Source: Alphaproteobacteria bacterium
Lineage (GTDB): Bacteria > Pseudomonadota > Alphaproteobacteria > Reyranellales > Reyranellaceae
DNA length: 64,000 nt
Direction: 5' to 3'
NCBI GenBank assembly: GCA_019635875.1
Contig: JAHBYP010000002.1
Span: 744,001-808,000, forward strand
The notes beneath the pieces are model-generated. The model was given only the letters and a program-made list of their open reading frames with translations. It had not been told where the DNA came from and did not search any database. Of this stretch, positions 34,626 to 43,462 are shown piece by piece; within the stretch, counting starts at the first letter, position 1, and each line of letters starts with the position of its first letter. A program made the position numbers and the translations under genes.

Positions 34626-35294
34626 CTAGAACGAAGCGATCTGCAGCGGTGCCTGACCGAATACGGTCTTGTATTCGCCGCCCGGCGGATACCAGCCGGG
34701 CCCCTGGCTGCCCGCGTGCCAGGAGACCCGCTTGCCGCCGGCCTGCCATTTGTCGAGCTTCTGCCCGCCCCGGAGCAGATACTGGTCGGCGCTGCAGCAG
34801 GTGTTCAGCCACGGATCGATGACCAGGTAGCTCGGCGCGACGCGGGACTGGACGAACTGACTGACGCTCGCGAAATTCCGCGCGGTCTCGGGGATCGGCA
34901 CGCGCGACACCAGGCAGAACACGTGATCTCCCGGATGGGTGATGGAGACCATGTGGATCCGGTTGCGCGGGAGAAATTCCGACTTGAGCACGTGCCAGGC
35001 CGCCAGGGCGGCCTGCTCTTGGCAATTTCCGGAACGGTCTTCGATCGGCACCCGGATCAGGGACTGCGCGAGAGCGTAATTCGAGCCGGGCCAGGCGAGC
35101 CGCAGATCACGCGCCTCGCCGGCATGCCAATCGCGCGTTTCGGCCTTCAACTGGATCGTATTCCATAGCGGCTGATCATCCTCACCATTGATCTTGACGG
35201 CATAGAGCTTGTTGCCGCTCTTGTGCCCCTTCTGGAAGAACTGGCGGACGCGTTGCGTGATGCGGTCGCCCATGTTCATGTCCACTTCCGGCAT
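34626..35294 (-). CDS. Stand-alone transglutaminase/papain-fold protein
   Basis: The 222-residue protein has no signal peptide or membrane segment. It carries a candidate Cys-His-Asp triad in the order of transglutaminase-like cysteine peptidases: Cys91 in DRSGNCQEQAALAAW, His124 in THPGDHVFCLVS, Asp160 in SYLVIDPWLN. GNC-x-E-Q-A and VIDPW match, in my memory, uncharacterised papain-like domains seen in effectors and polymorphic toxins. GGGAG precedes the ATG at 35294. It is isolated between a gene-poor stretch and mnmG. A housekeeping peptidase or deamidase is an alternative to an effector. Confidence 0.6.
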   Translation of the reverse strand: MPEVDMNMGDRITQRVRQFFQKGHKSGNKLYAVKINGEDDQPLWNTIQLKAETRDWHAGEARDLRLAWPGSNYALAQSLIRVPIEDRSGNCQEQAALAAWHVLKSEFLPRNRIHMVSITHPGDHVFCLVSRVPIPETARNFASVSQFVQSRVAPSYLVIDPWLNTCCSADQYLLRGGQKLDKWQAGGKRVSWHAGSQGPGWYPPGGEYKTVFGQAPLQIASF

Positions 35295-35558
35295 TTCACT
35301 ACTCCCATCCGTCGTCGATGCTGATCGCGCGCAGTTGGCAGTCGATCCGCTTCACCGGGGGCGAGCTCAGCGCGCTCGTCCCGGTCTGCACGATGTCGAC
35401 CGTCTGAAGGTCCGCCTGCAGCTGTCGACTGGATGGACCATTCGCTCGGGCAGGGCTGTCACCCAGGACACATCAGGGCAGGATGCCAGGAGGAGCAGGC
35501 GAGTCCCGGGCGGTTCGGCAGGCTTGACTCGGCCGGGGTCGTTCGCAATCTGCGCGCG

Positions 35559-37478
35559 GTGAGCGATCGAGCGACATACGACGTCATCGTCATCGGCGGC
35601 GGCCACGCCGGCACCGAGGCGGCGGCCGCGGCCGCGCGCATGGGCGCGTGCACGCTGCTGCTGACCCACGACGTCGCCACCATCGGCGAGATGTCGTGCA
35701 ATCCGGCGATCGGCGGCCTGGGCAAGGGCCATCTGGTGCGCGAGATCGATGCGCTGGACGGCGTCATGGGCCGCGCCATCGATTGTGCCGGCATCCAGTT
35801 CCGCACGCTGAACGCGAGCAAGGGACCGGCGGTGCGCGGCCCGCGGGCGCAGGCCGACCGGGCGCTGTACCGGCGGGCGGTGCAGCGGATCCTGGCGGAG
35901 ACGGCCGGGCTCGAGGTCCGCGCGGGCGCCGTCGAGGATGTCTGGCTCGACGATGCGGGCCGGGTGGCGGGGGTCGAGCTCGGCGATGGCGGGCGGATCG
36001 CCGCCCGGGCGGTCGTGGTGACCACCGGCACCTTCCTGCGCGGGCTGATCCATTGCGGCGAGGTCACCATCCCGGCCGGCCGCGCGCGTGGGCAGCGCCA
36101 AGCGGGCGGGCCGAGCGACCTGCCGCGCTCGGCCGAGGCGATGGATGCGCAGGACTCGTTGGAGCCGCCCTCCAGCGGACTGTCACGCACCCTGGCGCGC
36201 TTCGGTTTCCAGCTCGGGCGGCTGAAGACCGGCACGCCGCCGCGTCTCGACGGCCGCAGCATCGACTGGAAATCGCTCGTGGAACAACGCGGTGACGACC
36301 CGCCGGTGCCGTTCTCCTATCTCACCGATCGAATCACTGTTCCACAGATTTCCTGCTTCCTTACTTCCACGACTCCGGCAACGCATACGATCATCCAGGC
36401 GAACCTGCACCGCGCGCCGATGTATTCCGGGCAGATCGAGTCGTCCGGCCCGCGCTATTGCCCGTCGATCGAGGACAAGGTCGTGCGCTTCGGCCAGCGC
36501 GAGCGGCACCAGATCTTCCTCGAGCCCGAGGGGCTCGACGATATCACGGTGTATCCCAACGGGATCTCGACGTCGCTGCCGCGCGAGGTGCAGGCGGCGC
36601 TGCTGCGCACCATCCCCGGCCTGGAGGCGGCGATCATGCTGCGGCCGGGCTATGCCATTGAGTACGACCATGTCGACCCGCGCGAGCTGCGCCATACGCT
36701 GGAGACAAGGCGGATTGCCGGCCTGTATCTCGCCGGCCAGATCAATGGCACGACCGGCTACGAGGAGGCGGCGGCGCAGGGGCTGATCGCCGGCATCAAT
36801 GCCGCCGGCGAGCGGGATTTCATCGTCGATCGGGCCGAGGCCTATATCGGCGTGATGATCGACGATCTGGTGACGCGCGGCGCGCCCGAGCCCTATCGCA
36901 TGTTCACCTCGCGGGCGGAGTACCGGCTGCTGCTGCGCGCCGACAATGCCGACCAGCGCCTGACACGGCGGGGCGTCGAGGTCGGTTGCGTCGGTGCTGT
37001 CCGGGCGGCCGCCTTTGCGACGAAGTCGCAGGCGCTGGCGGCCGGACGTGCCTTGCTGGCGAACCACGCGCTCTCGCCCTCGGCGGCGGCGCGGCACGGG
37101 ATCGCGGTGAACCAGGACGGGGTGGTGCGCAGCGCCCAGGATCTGCTCGCCCTGCCGGGGGTCACCCTGGAGCGCCTGGCGGCGATCTGGCCCGAGCTGA
37201 AGGGCATGGCCGCGCCGATTGTCGAGCAATTGCAGATAGATGCGCTCTACGCCGGGTACCTGCGGCGCCAGCAGGCCGATATCGAGGCCTATCGGCGAGA
37301 CGAGGCCCTCGCGCTGCCCGATGACCTGGACTACGGCGGCATGGGCAGCCTGTCGGCGGAGATCCGGCAGATCTTCACCGCGCATCGTCCTGCCACGCTG
37401 GGTCAGGCCGGCCGGCTGGCGGGCGTCACACCGGCGGCCCTGGTCGCGCTGCTGCGCCACGTCCGACGTTTCACGTGA
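35559..37478 (+). CDS. mnmG: tRNA uridine 5-carboxymethylaminomethyl enzyme MnmG (GidA)
   Basis: The 639-residue FAD protein partners MnmE in wobble-uridine modification. It opens with the dinucleotide fold [20 protein letters not shown], then the family blocks [66 protein letters not shown] and [14 protein letters not shown] took the GTG at 35559 because upstream residues are not family-like. An insert of about 24 residues ([14 protein letters not shown] region) interrupts the segment before the LKTGTP motif. The stop codon lies inside a parS site. It heads mnmG-rsmG-parA-parB. Confidence 0.96.
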   Translation: MSDRATYDVIVIGGGHAGTEAAAAAARMGACTLLLTHDVATIGEMSCNPAIGGLGKGHLVREIDALDGVMGRAIDCAGIQFRTLNASKGPAVRGPRAQADRALYRRAVQRILAETAGLEVRAGAVEDVWLDDAGRVAGVELGDGGRIAARAVVVTTGTFLRGLIHCGEVTIPAGRARGQRQAGGPSDLPRSAEAMDAQDSLEPPSSGLSRTLARFGFQLGRLKTGTPPRLDGRSIDWKSLVEQRGDDPPVPFSYLTDRITVPQISCFLTSTTPATHTIIQANLHRAPMYSGQIESSGPRYCPSIEDKVVRFGQRERHQIFLEPEGLDDITVYPNGISTSLPREVQAALLRTIPGLEAAIMLRPGYAIEYDHVDPRELRHTLETRRIAGLYLAGQINGTTGYEEAAAQGLIAGINAAGERDFIVDRAEAYIGVMIDDLVTRGAPEPYRMFTSRAEYRLLLRADNADQRLTRRGVEVGCVGAVRAAAFATKSQALAAGRALLANHALSPSAAARHGIAVNQDGVVRSAQDLLALPGVTLERLAAIWPELKGMAAPIVEQLQIDALYAGYLRRQQADIEAYRRDEALALPDDLDYGGMGSLSAEIRQIFTAHRPATLGQAGRLAGVTPAALVALLRHVRRFT

Positions 37479-37482
37479 AACA
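37467..37482. promoter_or_regulatory. parS centromere site 1
   Basis: CGTTTCACGTGAAACA matches the bacterial parS consensus TGTTTCACGTGAAACA at 15 of 16 bases. The mnmG stop codon (37476-37478) is within it. ParB, encoded 1.4 kb downstream, is expected to bind and spread from here. Confidence 0.9.
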
Positions 37483-37504
37483 TCCCGAGGGCCGGGCAGG
37501 GCGG

Positions 37505-37520
37505 CGTTTCACGTGAAACA
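37505..37520. promoter_or_regulatory. parS centromere site 2
   Basis: A second CGTTTCACGTGAAACA, 38 bp from the first centre to centre, again 15 of 16. The proposed rsmG start codon (GTG, 37513-37515) is within it. The two sites bracket the mnmG-rsmG junction. Confidence 0.9.
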
Positions 37521-38085
37521 CTCGGCCAAGCTTCAGACCTACGCCGCGCTGCTGCGCAAATGGCAGCGCTCGATCAACCTGGTCGGCCGCTCCACGCTCG
37601 ACGATCTGGAGCGACGCCATTTCGACGATTCGCTGCAGCTCCTCGGGCTTCTGCCAGAGAATACCCGGACGCTGATCGATCTGGGCTCCGGCGCCGGCTT
37701 CCCCGGCCTGGTCATCGCCGCCGAACGCCCGGAGATCGCCGTCACCCTGGTCGAGGCCGACCAGCGCAAGGCGGCCTTCCTGATCGAGGTCGCGCGCGCC
37801 ATCGCGCCCAATGCCTCGGTCAAGGCGGCCCGGATTGAGGCGCTTGAGCCCTTTCCGGTCGACGTGGTGACCGCCCGGGCCCTGGCGCCGCTGCCCAAAC
37901 TGCTCGCCTGGGCGGCCCCGTTCGCGACTGACCCCGCTATTTGCCTTTTCCACAAGGGCGTTAACGTCGACAGCGAATTGACCGAGGCGGCGCGCGACTG
38001 GATGATGGACGTCCAGCGCGTGCCCAGTGCGACGGAGCCAGGTGCCTCCATCCTCAGGATCTCGCGGCTGCGCCCGCGAGCCTGA
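37513..38085 (+). CDS. rsmG: 16S rRNA (guanine527-N7)-methyltransferase RsmG (GidB)
   Basis: The 190-residue SAM-dependent enzyme methylates G527 of 16S rRNA. Visible are LQTYAALLRKWQRSINLVGR, the SAM motif TLIDLGSGAGFPGLVIA, VTLVEADQRKAAFLIEVAR and VVTARALAPLPKLLAWA. The best available start is the GTG in the second parS site (VKHSAKLQ). Upstream the same frame encodes VSRET across parS site 1, a sequence often found at RsmG N-termini, but no start codon was found before it. The N-terminus is therefore uncertain. Confidence 0.93.
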   Translation: MKHSAKLQTYAALLRKWQRSINLVGRSTLDDLERRHFDDSLQLLGLLPENTRTLIDLGSGAGFPGLVIAAERPEIAVTLVEADQRKAAFLIEVARAIAPNASVKAARIEALEPFPVDVVTARALAPLPKLLAWAAPFATDPAICLFHKGVNVDSELTEAARDWMMDVQRVPSATEPGASILRISRLRPRA

Positions 38086-38093
38086 GAGTCGAT

Positions 38094-38929
<836 letters not shown>

Positions 38930-38933
<4 letters not shown>

Positions 38934-39949
38934 GCAAGGAGCCGATCAAGCCGCGTGGGCTGGGCCGCGGCCTCGCCGCGCTTCTGGGCGATGACACGCC
39001 GGTGGAAACGCCGAATGTCGCAAAAAACCCGTCATCCGCGCCCGCCGCTGCGCCGCCGCCGCCGGTGACGCCGACCTCGACCCTGCCGATCGAGTGGCTG
39101 CAGCGCGGCAAGTACCAGCCGCGGCTGGAGTTCCCCGAGGAAGGCCTCGCCCAGCTCGCCGAGTCGATCGCCGCGCATGGCCTGGTGCAGCCGATCCTGG
39201 TGCGCCCGCTGCGCGGACCCGACGGCGCCGCCGTGCCGCAGCGCTACGAGATCGTCGCCGGCGAGCGGCGCTGGCGCGCCGCCCAGCGCGCGCAGCTGCA
39301 CGAGGTGCCGGTCGTCATCCGGCCACTGGCCGATCGCGACACGCTGGAGATCGCGCTGATCGAGAACGTGCAGCGCGCCGACCTCAGCCCGATCGAGGAG
39401 GCGATCGCCTATCGTCGCCTGCAGAGCGAGTTCGGCCACACCCAGGAGCGCATCGGCGCCACCGTGGGCAAGAGCCGCGCCCATGTCGCCAACACGCTGC
39501 GCCTGCTCGACCTGCCGGCCGACGTCGTGGCGATGATCGCCGACCACCGGCTCGACGCCGGCCAGGCCCGCGCGCTGCTCGGCACCAGGGATCCGACCGC
39601 GCTGGCGCGCTTCGGCCACGAGCAGGGCCTGAGCACGCGCGAGTTCGAGCGCCTGGGCAATGTCGCAAAGGAAGCGGCGAAGGCGGGCTGGGACGGCAAG
39701 GGCGTGCCGCCGGGATGGAGCAAGTCGAAGGCCCCGGCTCGCGGCGGACCAGGCGCCAGGCCGCCGTCGACGGCGAAGGGCGCGGAGAAGGATCCCGACA
39801 CCGGATCGCTCGAGCGCACGCTGACCGAGGCGCTGGGCCTGCGCGTCGAGATCGACCATGCCGGCCGCGGCGAGGAAGGCCGCATGACGATCCATTTCGA
39901 GAACTACGACCAGGTGGATCTGCTGGTCCAGCGGCTGACGCGGAAGTAG
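38930..39949 (+). CDS. parB: Chromosome partitioning protein ParB
   Basis: The 339-residue CTP-dependent clamp loads at parS. N-terminal PRGLGRGLAALLGD is the ParA-contacting segment. The CTPase domain has IAAHGLVQPILVRP, VAGERRWRAAQRA and ENVQRADLSPIEEAIAYRRL. The HTH is HTQERIGATVGKSRAHVANT. The C-terminal dimerisation domain (about 280-339) ends HFENYDQVDLLVQRL. An Ala/Pro linker at 30-48 and a basic Gly/Pro linker near 262-275 look disordered. ATGA overlap with parA. Its targets are probably the parS pair upstream. Confidence 0.96.
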
Positions 39950-39994
39950 CGCCTGCCTATGCTCACGCCCTGACCCGCCCGCAGGATTCGCGCC

Positions 39995-40417
39995 ATGCCG
40001 CTCACCCTCGCCCAGGCCAACGCCATCATCTCGGGCGCGCTCGCCAGGGCGCGCGAGATGAAGATCCGGCCGCTCGCGGTCGTCGTGCTCGACGAGTCGG
40101 GCCACGTGAAGTCGGCGCAGCGCGAGGATGGCGCCAGCATGTTCCGCATCGATATCGCCACCGGCAAGGCGTGGGCGGCGGTCGGCATGGGCGCCTCGAG
40201 CCGCACCCTGCTGGGCCGCGCCCGGGAGAACCCGCACTTCTTCGGCGCGCTGGCCGCCACGGCGCAGGGCAAGTTCCTGCCGCAGACCGGCGCGGTGCTG
40301 ATCAGGGATGCCTCGGGCGCGGTCCTCGGCGCCGCGGGCGCGTCCGGCGGCACCGGCGACGAGGACGAGGCCGCCTGCATCGCCGGCATCGAGGCGGCCG
40401 GGCTGACGCACGGCTGA
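39995..40417 (+). CDS. GlcG/HbpS-family (DUF336) protein
   Basis: The 140-residue protein of the heme-degrading/heme-binding DUF336 fold: LTLAQANAIISGALARARE, LAVVVLDESGHVKSAQREDG, ATGKAWAAVGMGASSRTL and the C-terminal VLGAAGASGGTGDEDEAACIAGIEA motif. Members are found with glycolate or adduct-processing genes, or bind heme; the present one has no such neighbour and follows parB by 45 bp without obvious relation. Cytoplasmic (no signal peptide). The function is unresolved. Confidence 0.85.
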   Translation: MPLTLAQANAIISGALARAREMKIRPLAVVVLDESGHVKSAQREDGASMFRIDIATGKAWAAVGMGASSRTLLGRARENPHFFGALAATAQGKFLPQTGAVLIRDASGAVLGAAGASGGTGDEDEAACIAGIEAAGLTHG

Positions 40418-40447
40418 TCCGTCACGCCGGCCCGTGACGACGCGCCC

Positions 40448-41092
40448 CTAGTCGCGGCAGATCATGCCCCAGGTCTTCACCATGCCCTTCGACGTGTTGT
40501 CGTATTTCTGCTTGCGCGTCTCGGCGATCGACTTGTCCCAGCCGTTGATGGTGAAGCCGCCTTCGCCGGCGTTGTAGGTGAACGGCCCGCTGTCCTTGAT
40601 CTCCTGCATGTGGACGTTGGCATCCCAGGGATCGTTGACGGTGGCGTATTTCGAAAAGAACGGCTGGCGGATGGTGTCGACGACGACCCAGTGCGCGCCG
40701 CCGAGGTCCCAGTCGACGCCCAGGATCACCGGCTCGACGATGGCGACCGGGCCCAGCCCGGGCGTCACGCCGACCTTGGACACCAGCTTCGGCGTCACGG
40801 CGTTGGCGGCGAGGTTGTGCCAGCGCCATGTGCCGGAAGTGAAGCTGGTCAGGATGCTCGCGAGGTGCTGCGGATAGGTGCCGACCGCTTCGGAGTTGTA
40901 GGCCGAGCCCAGCGCCGCCTGGTACTTCTTGCGGATGTTCTCCTCAACGGTGACCGCCGTCTTGCCCGGCACGAGCTTGTTGACCTTGAAGACGCACATC
41001 ATCACCGAGGCGAGTCCGCAAGACATGCCGGCCTCCTGGCCGTACACGATGTGCATGTCGCCGAACCGCGTGAAGCGGCTGAACCAGGCCAT
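40448..41092 (-). CDS. Stand-alone papain-like cysteine peptidase (C39/AvrRpt2-like)
   Basis: The 214-residue protein without signal peptide has a papain-type catalytic layout: Gln19 and Cys25 in YGQEAGMSCGLASVMMCVF, His134 in GGAHWVVVDTI, and Asp154 in YATVNDPWDANV. This Q-x5-C...H...D order and the GxHWVVV strand are those of peptidase C39-like and AvrRpt2-like papain-like proteases. AGGGGAG precedes the ATG at 41092. There is no ABC exporter or leader-peptide substrate nearby, so a bacteriocin-processing role is not supported. It could be a secreted effector exported by another route, or a cytosolic protease. It is not obviously paralogous to the 34626-35294 protein. Confidence 0.68.
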   Translation of the reverse strand: MAWFSRFTRFGDMHIVYGQEAGMSCGLASVMMCVFKVNKLVPGKTAVTVEENIRKKYQAALGSAYNSEAVGTYPQHLASILTSFTSGTWRWHNLAANAVTPKLVSKVGVTPGLGPVAIVEPVILGVDWDLGGAHWVVVDTIRQPFFSKYATVNDPWDANVHMQEIKDSGPFTYNAGEGGFTINGWDKSIAETRKQKYDNTSKGMVKTWGMICRD

Positions 41093-41166
41093 GGTGGATT
41101 CTCCCCTCGCTCGCAGCGGAAACGCGGCATCGCGTCCACCCGCCGGCGACGCCATGGTAACAGGCG

Positions 41167-41336
41167 TTGACGGCGCCGACACTAGCCGCGAATATGCAGC
41201 CATGCGCACGCGCGTTCTGCAGCCCAAAGCCAAACCGTTCCCATTCCCGGGGACCGGAGGTCTTTGCCTGCGCTGAACGCGCGCCGCATCGACGACCACG
41301 AGGCCCCGCCGGTTCAGGACGGGGCCTTTGCTTTTG
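41167..41336 (+). ncRNA. Candidate small RNA or leader ending in an intrinsic terminator
   Basis: A TTGACG box at 41167-41172, with AATATG 18 bp later, could form a promoter giving a transcript from about 41203 to the hairpin at 41301-41327. The interval is otherwise non-coding except for a 24-codon open frame (ATG 41202, ending LCLR) whose composition is not convincing. It precedes the DapA-like gene by 43 bp, so it could be an attenuator or a separate sRNA. Confidence 0.35.
41301..41335 (+). terminator. Intrinsic terminator
   Basis: The stem AGGCCCCG / CGGGGCCT (41301-41308 and 41320-41327, perfect 8 bp, 11-nt loop) is followed by TTGCTTTT. This is the best T-tailed hairpin I saw in the window. 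No long gene ends just upstream on this strand, which points to a short transcript. Confidence 0.65.
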
Positions 41337-41378
41337 CTGGTTTCCGCTCCTGTTCCGGCTTCAACAGGAGACGAGACC

Positions 41379-42293
41379 ATGACTATCACCACGAGCAGCG
41401 CGACCCGAACACACTTCAGCGGCGTCTGGCTGCCGCTGATCACCCCCTTCCGCGACGGCGCGCTCGACGAGGCCTCGCTGCGCAAGCTGCTGCGCCACTA
41501 CGCCGGCCAGCCGATCGACGGCATCATCCTCGCCGGCACGACGGGCGAATCGCTCACGCTCGACGATGAGGAGCTGCAGCGCCTGGTCGACGTCGCGGCC
41601 GTGACGCTCGACGGCACCAGGCCCTTGCTGCTGGGCCTGTCGGGCAGCGACACCCGCAAGATGCTCAAGACGCTGGGTACGGTCGGGTCGTGGCCGATCG
41701 ACGGCTACCTGATCACCTGTCCCTACTATACGCGGCCCTCGCAGGAGGGCATGCGGCAACATTTCGAGGCGCTCGCCGACAAGAGCACGCGGCCGATCCT
41801 GATCTACAACATCCCCTATCGCACCGGCGTCAACCTCTCGAACGAAACGCTGCTGCGCCTGGCCGAGCGGCCCACCATCGTCGGCGTCAAGGATTGCTGC
41901 GGCGATGCCATGCAGAGCTTCGAGCTGATCCGCAGCAAGCCCGAAGGCTTCTCGGTGCTGACGGGTGAGGACGCGCAGTTCCGCACCATGGTGGCGCAGG
42001 GTGCCGATGGCGGCATCCTCGCCGCGGCGCATGCCCAGACCGCCGGCTTCGCGCGCGTGCGCGAGCGGCTGCTGGCCGGCGACGCTGCGGGCGCGCTCGA
42101 GGTGTGGCGCGGCATGACCGATCTCGTGAACCTGATGTTCGCCGAACCCAACCCGGCGGCGATCAAGCACTGGCTGTGGCTCGAGGGCCTGATCGCCAGC
42201 CCCGAGCTGCGCCTGCCGATGACCGCCGCCAGCCCGGCGCTGGCCGCGCGCCTCGCCGCCGAGCACGGCCGGCGGCAGGCGAAGGCGGCGTGA
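41379..42293 (+). CDS. DapA-family (dihydrodipicolinate synthase-like) aldolase
   Basis: The 304-residue class I aldolase has LPLITPFRDGALDEASL, the pyruvate-binding GTTGESLTLDDEE, YNIPYRTGVNL with the catalytic tyrosine, IVGVKDCCGD with the Schiff-base lysine (about 168) and LTGEDAQF. The family includes DapA (lysine synthesis) and sugar-acid or N-acetylneuraminate lyases; HMM scoring would be needed to choose. AGGAG ribosome site. A repeat element follows directly, and downstream genes are catabolic, so a lyase role is also possible. Confidence 0.85.
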   Translation: MTITTSSATRTHFSGVWLPLITPFRDGALDEASLRKLLRHYAGQPIDGIILAGTTGESLTLDDEELQRLVDVAAVTLDGTRPLLLGLSGSDTRKMLKTLGTVGSWPIDGYLITCPYYTRPSQEGMRQHFEALADKSTRPILIYNIPYRTGVNLSNETLLRLAERPTIVGVKDCCGDAMQSFELIRSKPEGFSVLTGEDAQFRTMVAQGADGGILAAAHAQTAGFARVRERLLAGDAAGALEVWRGMTDLVNLMFAEPNPAAIKHWLWLEGLIASPELRLPMTAASPALAARLAAEHGRRQAKAA

Positions 42294-42299
42294 CCGCCT

Positions 42300-42429
42300 T
42301 ACCTTCCCGCGGAGGGGGAAGGTGCCCGAAGGGCGGATGGGGGATGTCGAAGACGGACTCAGGTGTCGTTGAGAGATCCCCCATCCGTCCGCGCTGCGCG
42401 CTGCCACCTTCCCCCTCCGGGGGAAGGTA
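42300..42429. repeat. Palindromic repeat element, family 1, copy B
   Basis: Terminal inverted repeats at 42300-42324 and 42405-42429 match copy A, with one change (CCCGCGG for CCCCCGG). Relative to copy A the flanks of the centre are reversed, so the element sits in the other orientation. One inner arm has diverged (GTTGAGAGATCCCCC). It fills the gap between the DapA-like and ICL-like genes. Confidence 0.85.
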
Positions 42430-42533
42430 GAACCGCGCGATTGTCTCGGGACATCTTCGGCCTCGACAGAAACGTCATGCGCGCCCGGGATGCTACGGCA
42501 CGGCGTTCATCACACGCTCACCGGAGATCCGAC

Positions 42534-43355
42534 ATGACCACGCAAGCCGGCAAGATCGCCAAGTATCGCGCGCTGCACGAGAGCGGCACCTTCGTCATCC
42601 CCAATCCCTGGGACATCGGCAGCGCGCTCTATCTCAAGAGCCTGGGCTTCAAGGCACTGGCCAGCACCTCGGCCGGCTTCGCCTGGACCATCGGCAAGGC
42701 CGACTTCCAGTGGTCGGTCAGCCTCGAGGAGATGCTCGAGCATCTGCGCGTGCTGTCGGCCGCCACCGACCTGCCGGTGAACGCCGATTTCGAATCGGGC
42801 TATGCCGACGATCCCGAAGGCGTCGCCGCCAACGTCAAGCGCTGCGTCGCGACCGGCGTGTCGGGCCTGTCGATCGAGGATCACACGTCGCTCAAGGACA
42901 AGCCGCTCTACGACCTGCCCGAGGCGGTGGCGCGCATCCGCGCGGCGCGCGCGGCGATCGACGCCACCGGCCTGCCGGTGATGCTGACGGCGCGCAGCGA
43001 GGCCTGGCTGGTGCGTCATCCCGAAGCCAAGAGCGAGAGCATCAAGCGGCTGGTGGCCTTCGCCGAGGCCGGCGCCGACGTGCTCTACGCGCCCGGCGTG
43101 CGCAGCGCCGAGGATATCGCCGAGCAGGTCAAGGCGGTGGCGCCCAAGCCGGTCAACGTGCTGGTCGGCTGGCAGGGCCTGCCGGTGAAGCAGCTCGCCG
43201 ATCTCGGCGTGCGGCGGATCTCGACCGGCGGCGCGCTGGCGCGCGTCGGCTTCAGCGCCTTCATGGCGGCGGCCGACGAGCTCGCCAGGGAAGGCACCTT
43301 CAACAGCTTCGCCGGCGGCCGCAACGTCAACGACTTCTTCCGCTCCTTGTCCTGA
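42534..43355 (+). CDS. Isocitrate lyase/PEP mutase superfamily protein
   Basis: The 273-residue TIM-barrel protein has VIPNPWDIGSALYLKSLGFKALASTSAGFAW at the start, NADFESGYADDPEGVAANVKRC with Mg-binding acidic residues, and GVSGLSIEDHT, the superfamily motif. MLTARSEAWL and YAPGVRSAEDI follow. The isocitrate-lyase KKCGH catalytic cysteine loop is absent, so it is of the PEP-mutase/oxaloacetate-hydrolase-like branch: 2-methylisocitrate lyase-like or a C-C/P-C lyase. Substrate unknown. It starts 105 bp after a repeat element and is on the same strand as the flavoenzymes downstream. Confidence 0.85.
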   Translation: MTTQAGKIAKYRALHESGTFVIPNPWDIGSALYLKSLGFKALASTSAGFAWTIGKADFQWSVSLEEMLEHLRVLSAATDLPVNADFESGYADDPEGVAANVKRCVATGVSGLSIEDHTSLKDKPLYDLPEAVARIRAARAAIDATGLPVMLTARSEAWLVRHPEAKSESIKRLVAFAEAGADVLYAPGVRSAEDIAEQVKAVAPKPVNVLVGWQGLPVKQLADLGVRRISTGGALARVGFSAFMAAADELAREGTFNSFAGGRNVNDFFRSLS

Positions 43356-43462
43356 TGGGACCGCCGGCGTCTCGCCGGCCGGCTTTCTGAGCCGGCGGGC
43401 CCTCTTGACGCTGCCCGCGGGCCGTCGCTCCTATGCTGCCAACCGGTGGAGGGAGCGACGAG

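Noticed and set aside
41202..41276. 24-codon leader peptide before the DapA-like gene
   Set aside because: No lysine or other amino acid run that would fit attenuation and no ribosome site; kept only as part of a possible RNA.
43378..43396. GCCGGCT / AGCCGGC hairpin after the ICL-like gene as an intrinsic terminator
   Set aside because: Seven-bp stem with no T-run; such short GC hairpins are common by chance in this DNA.
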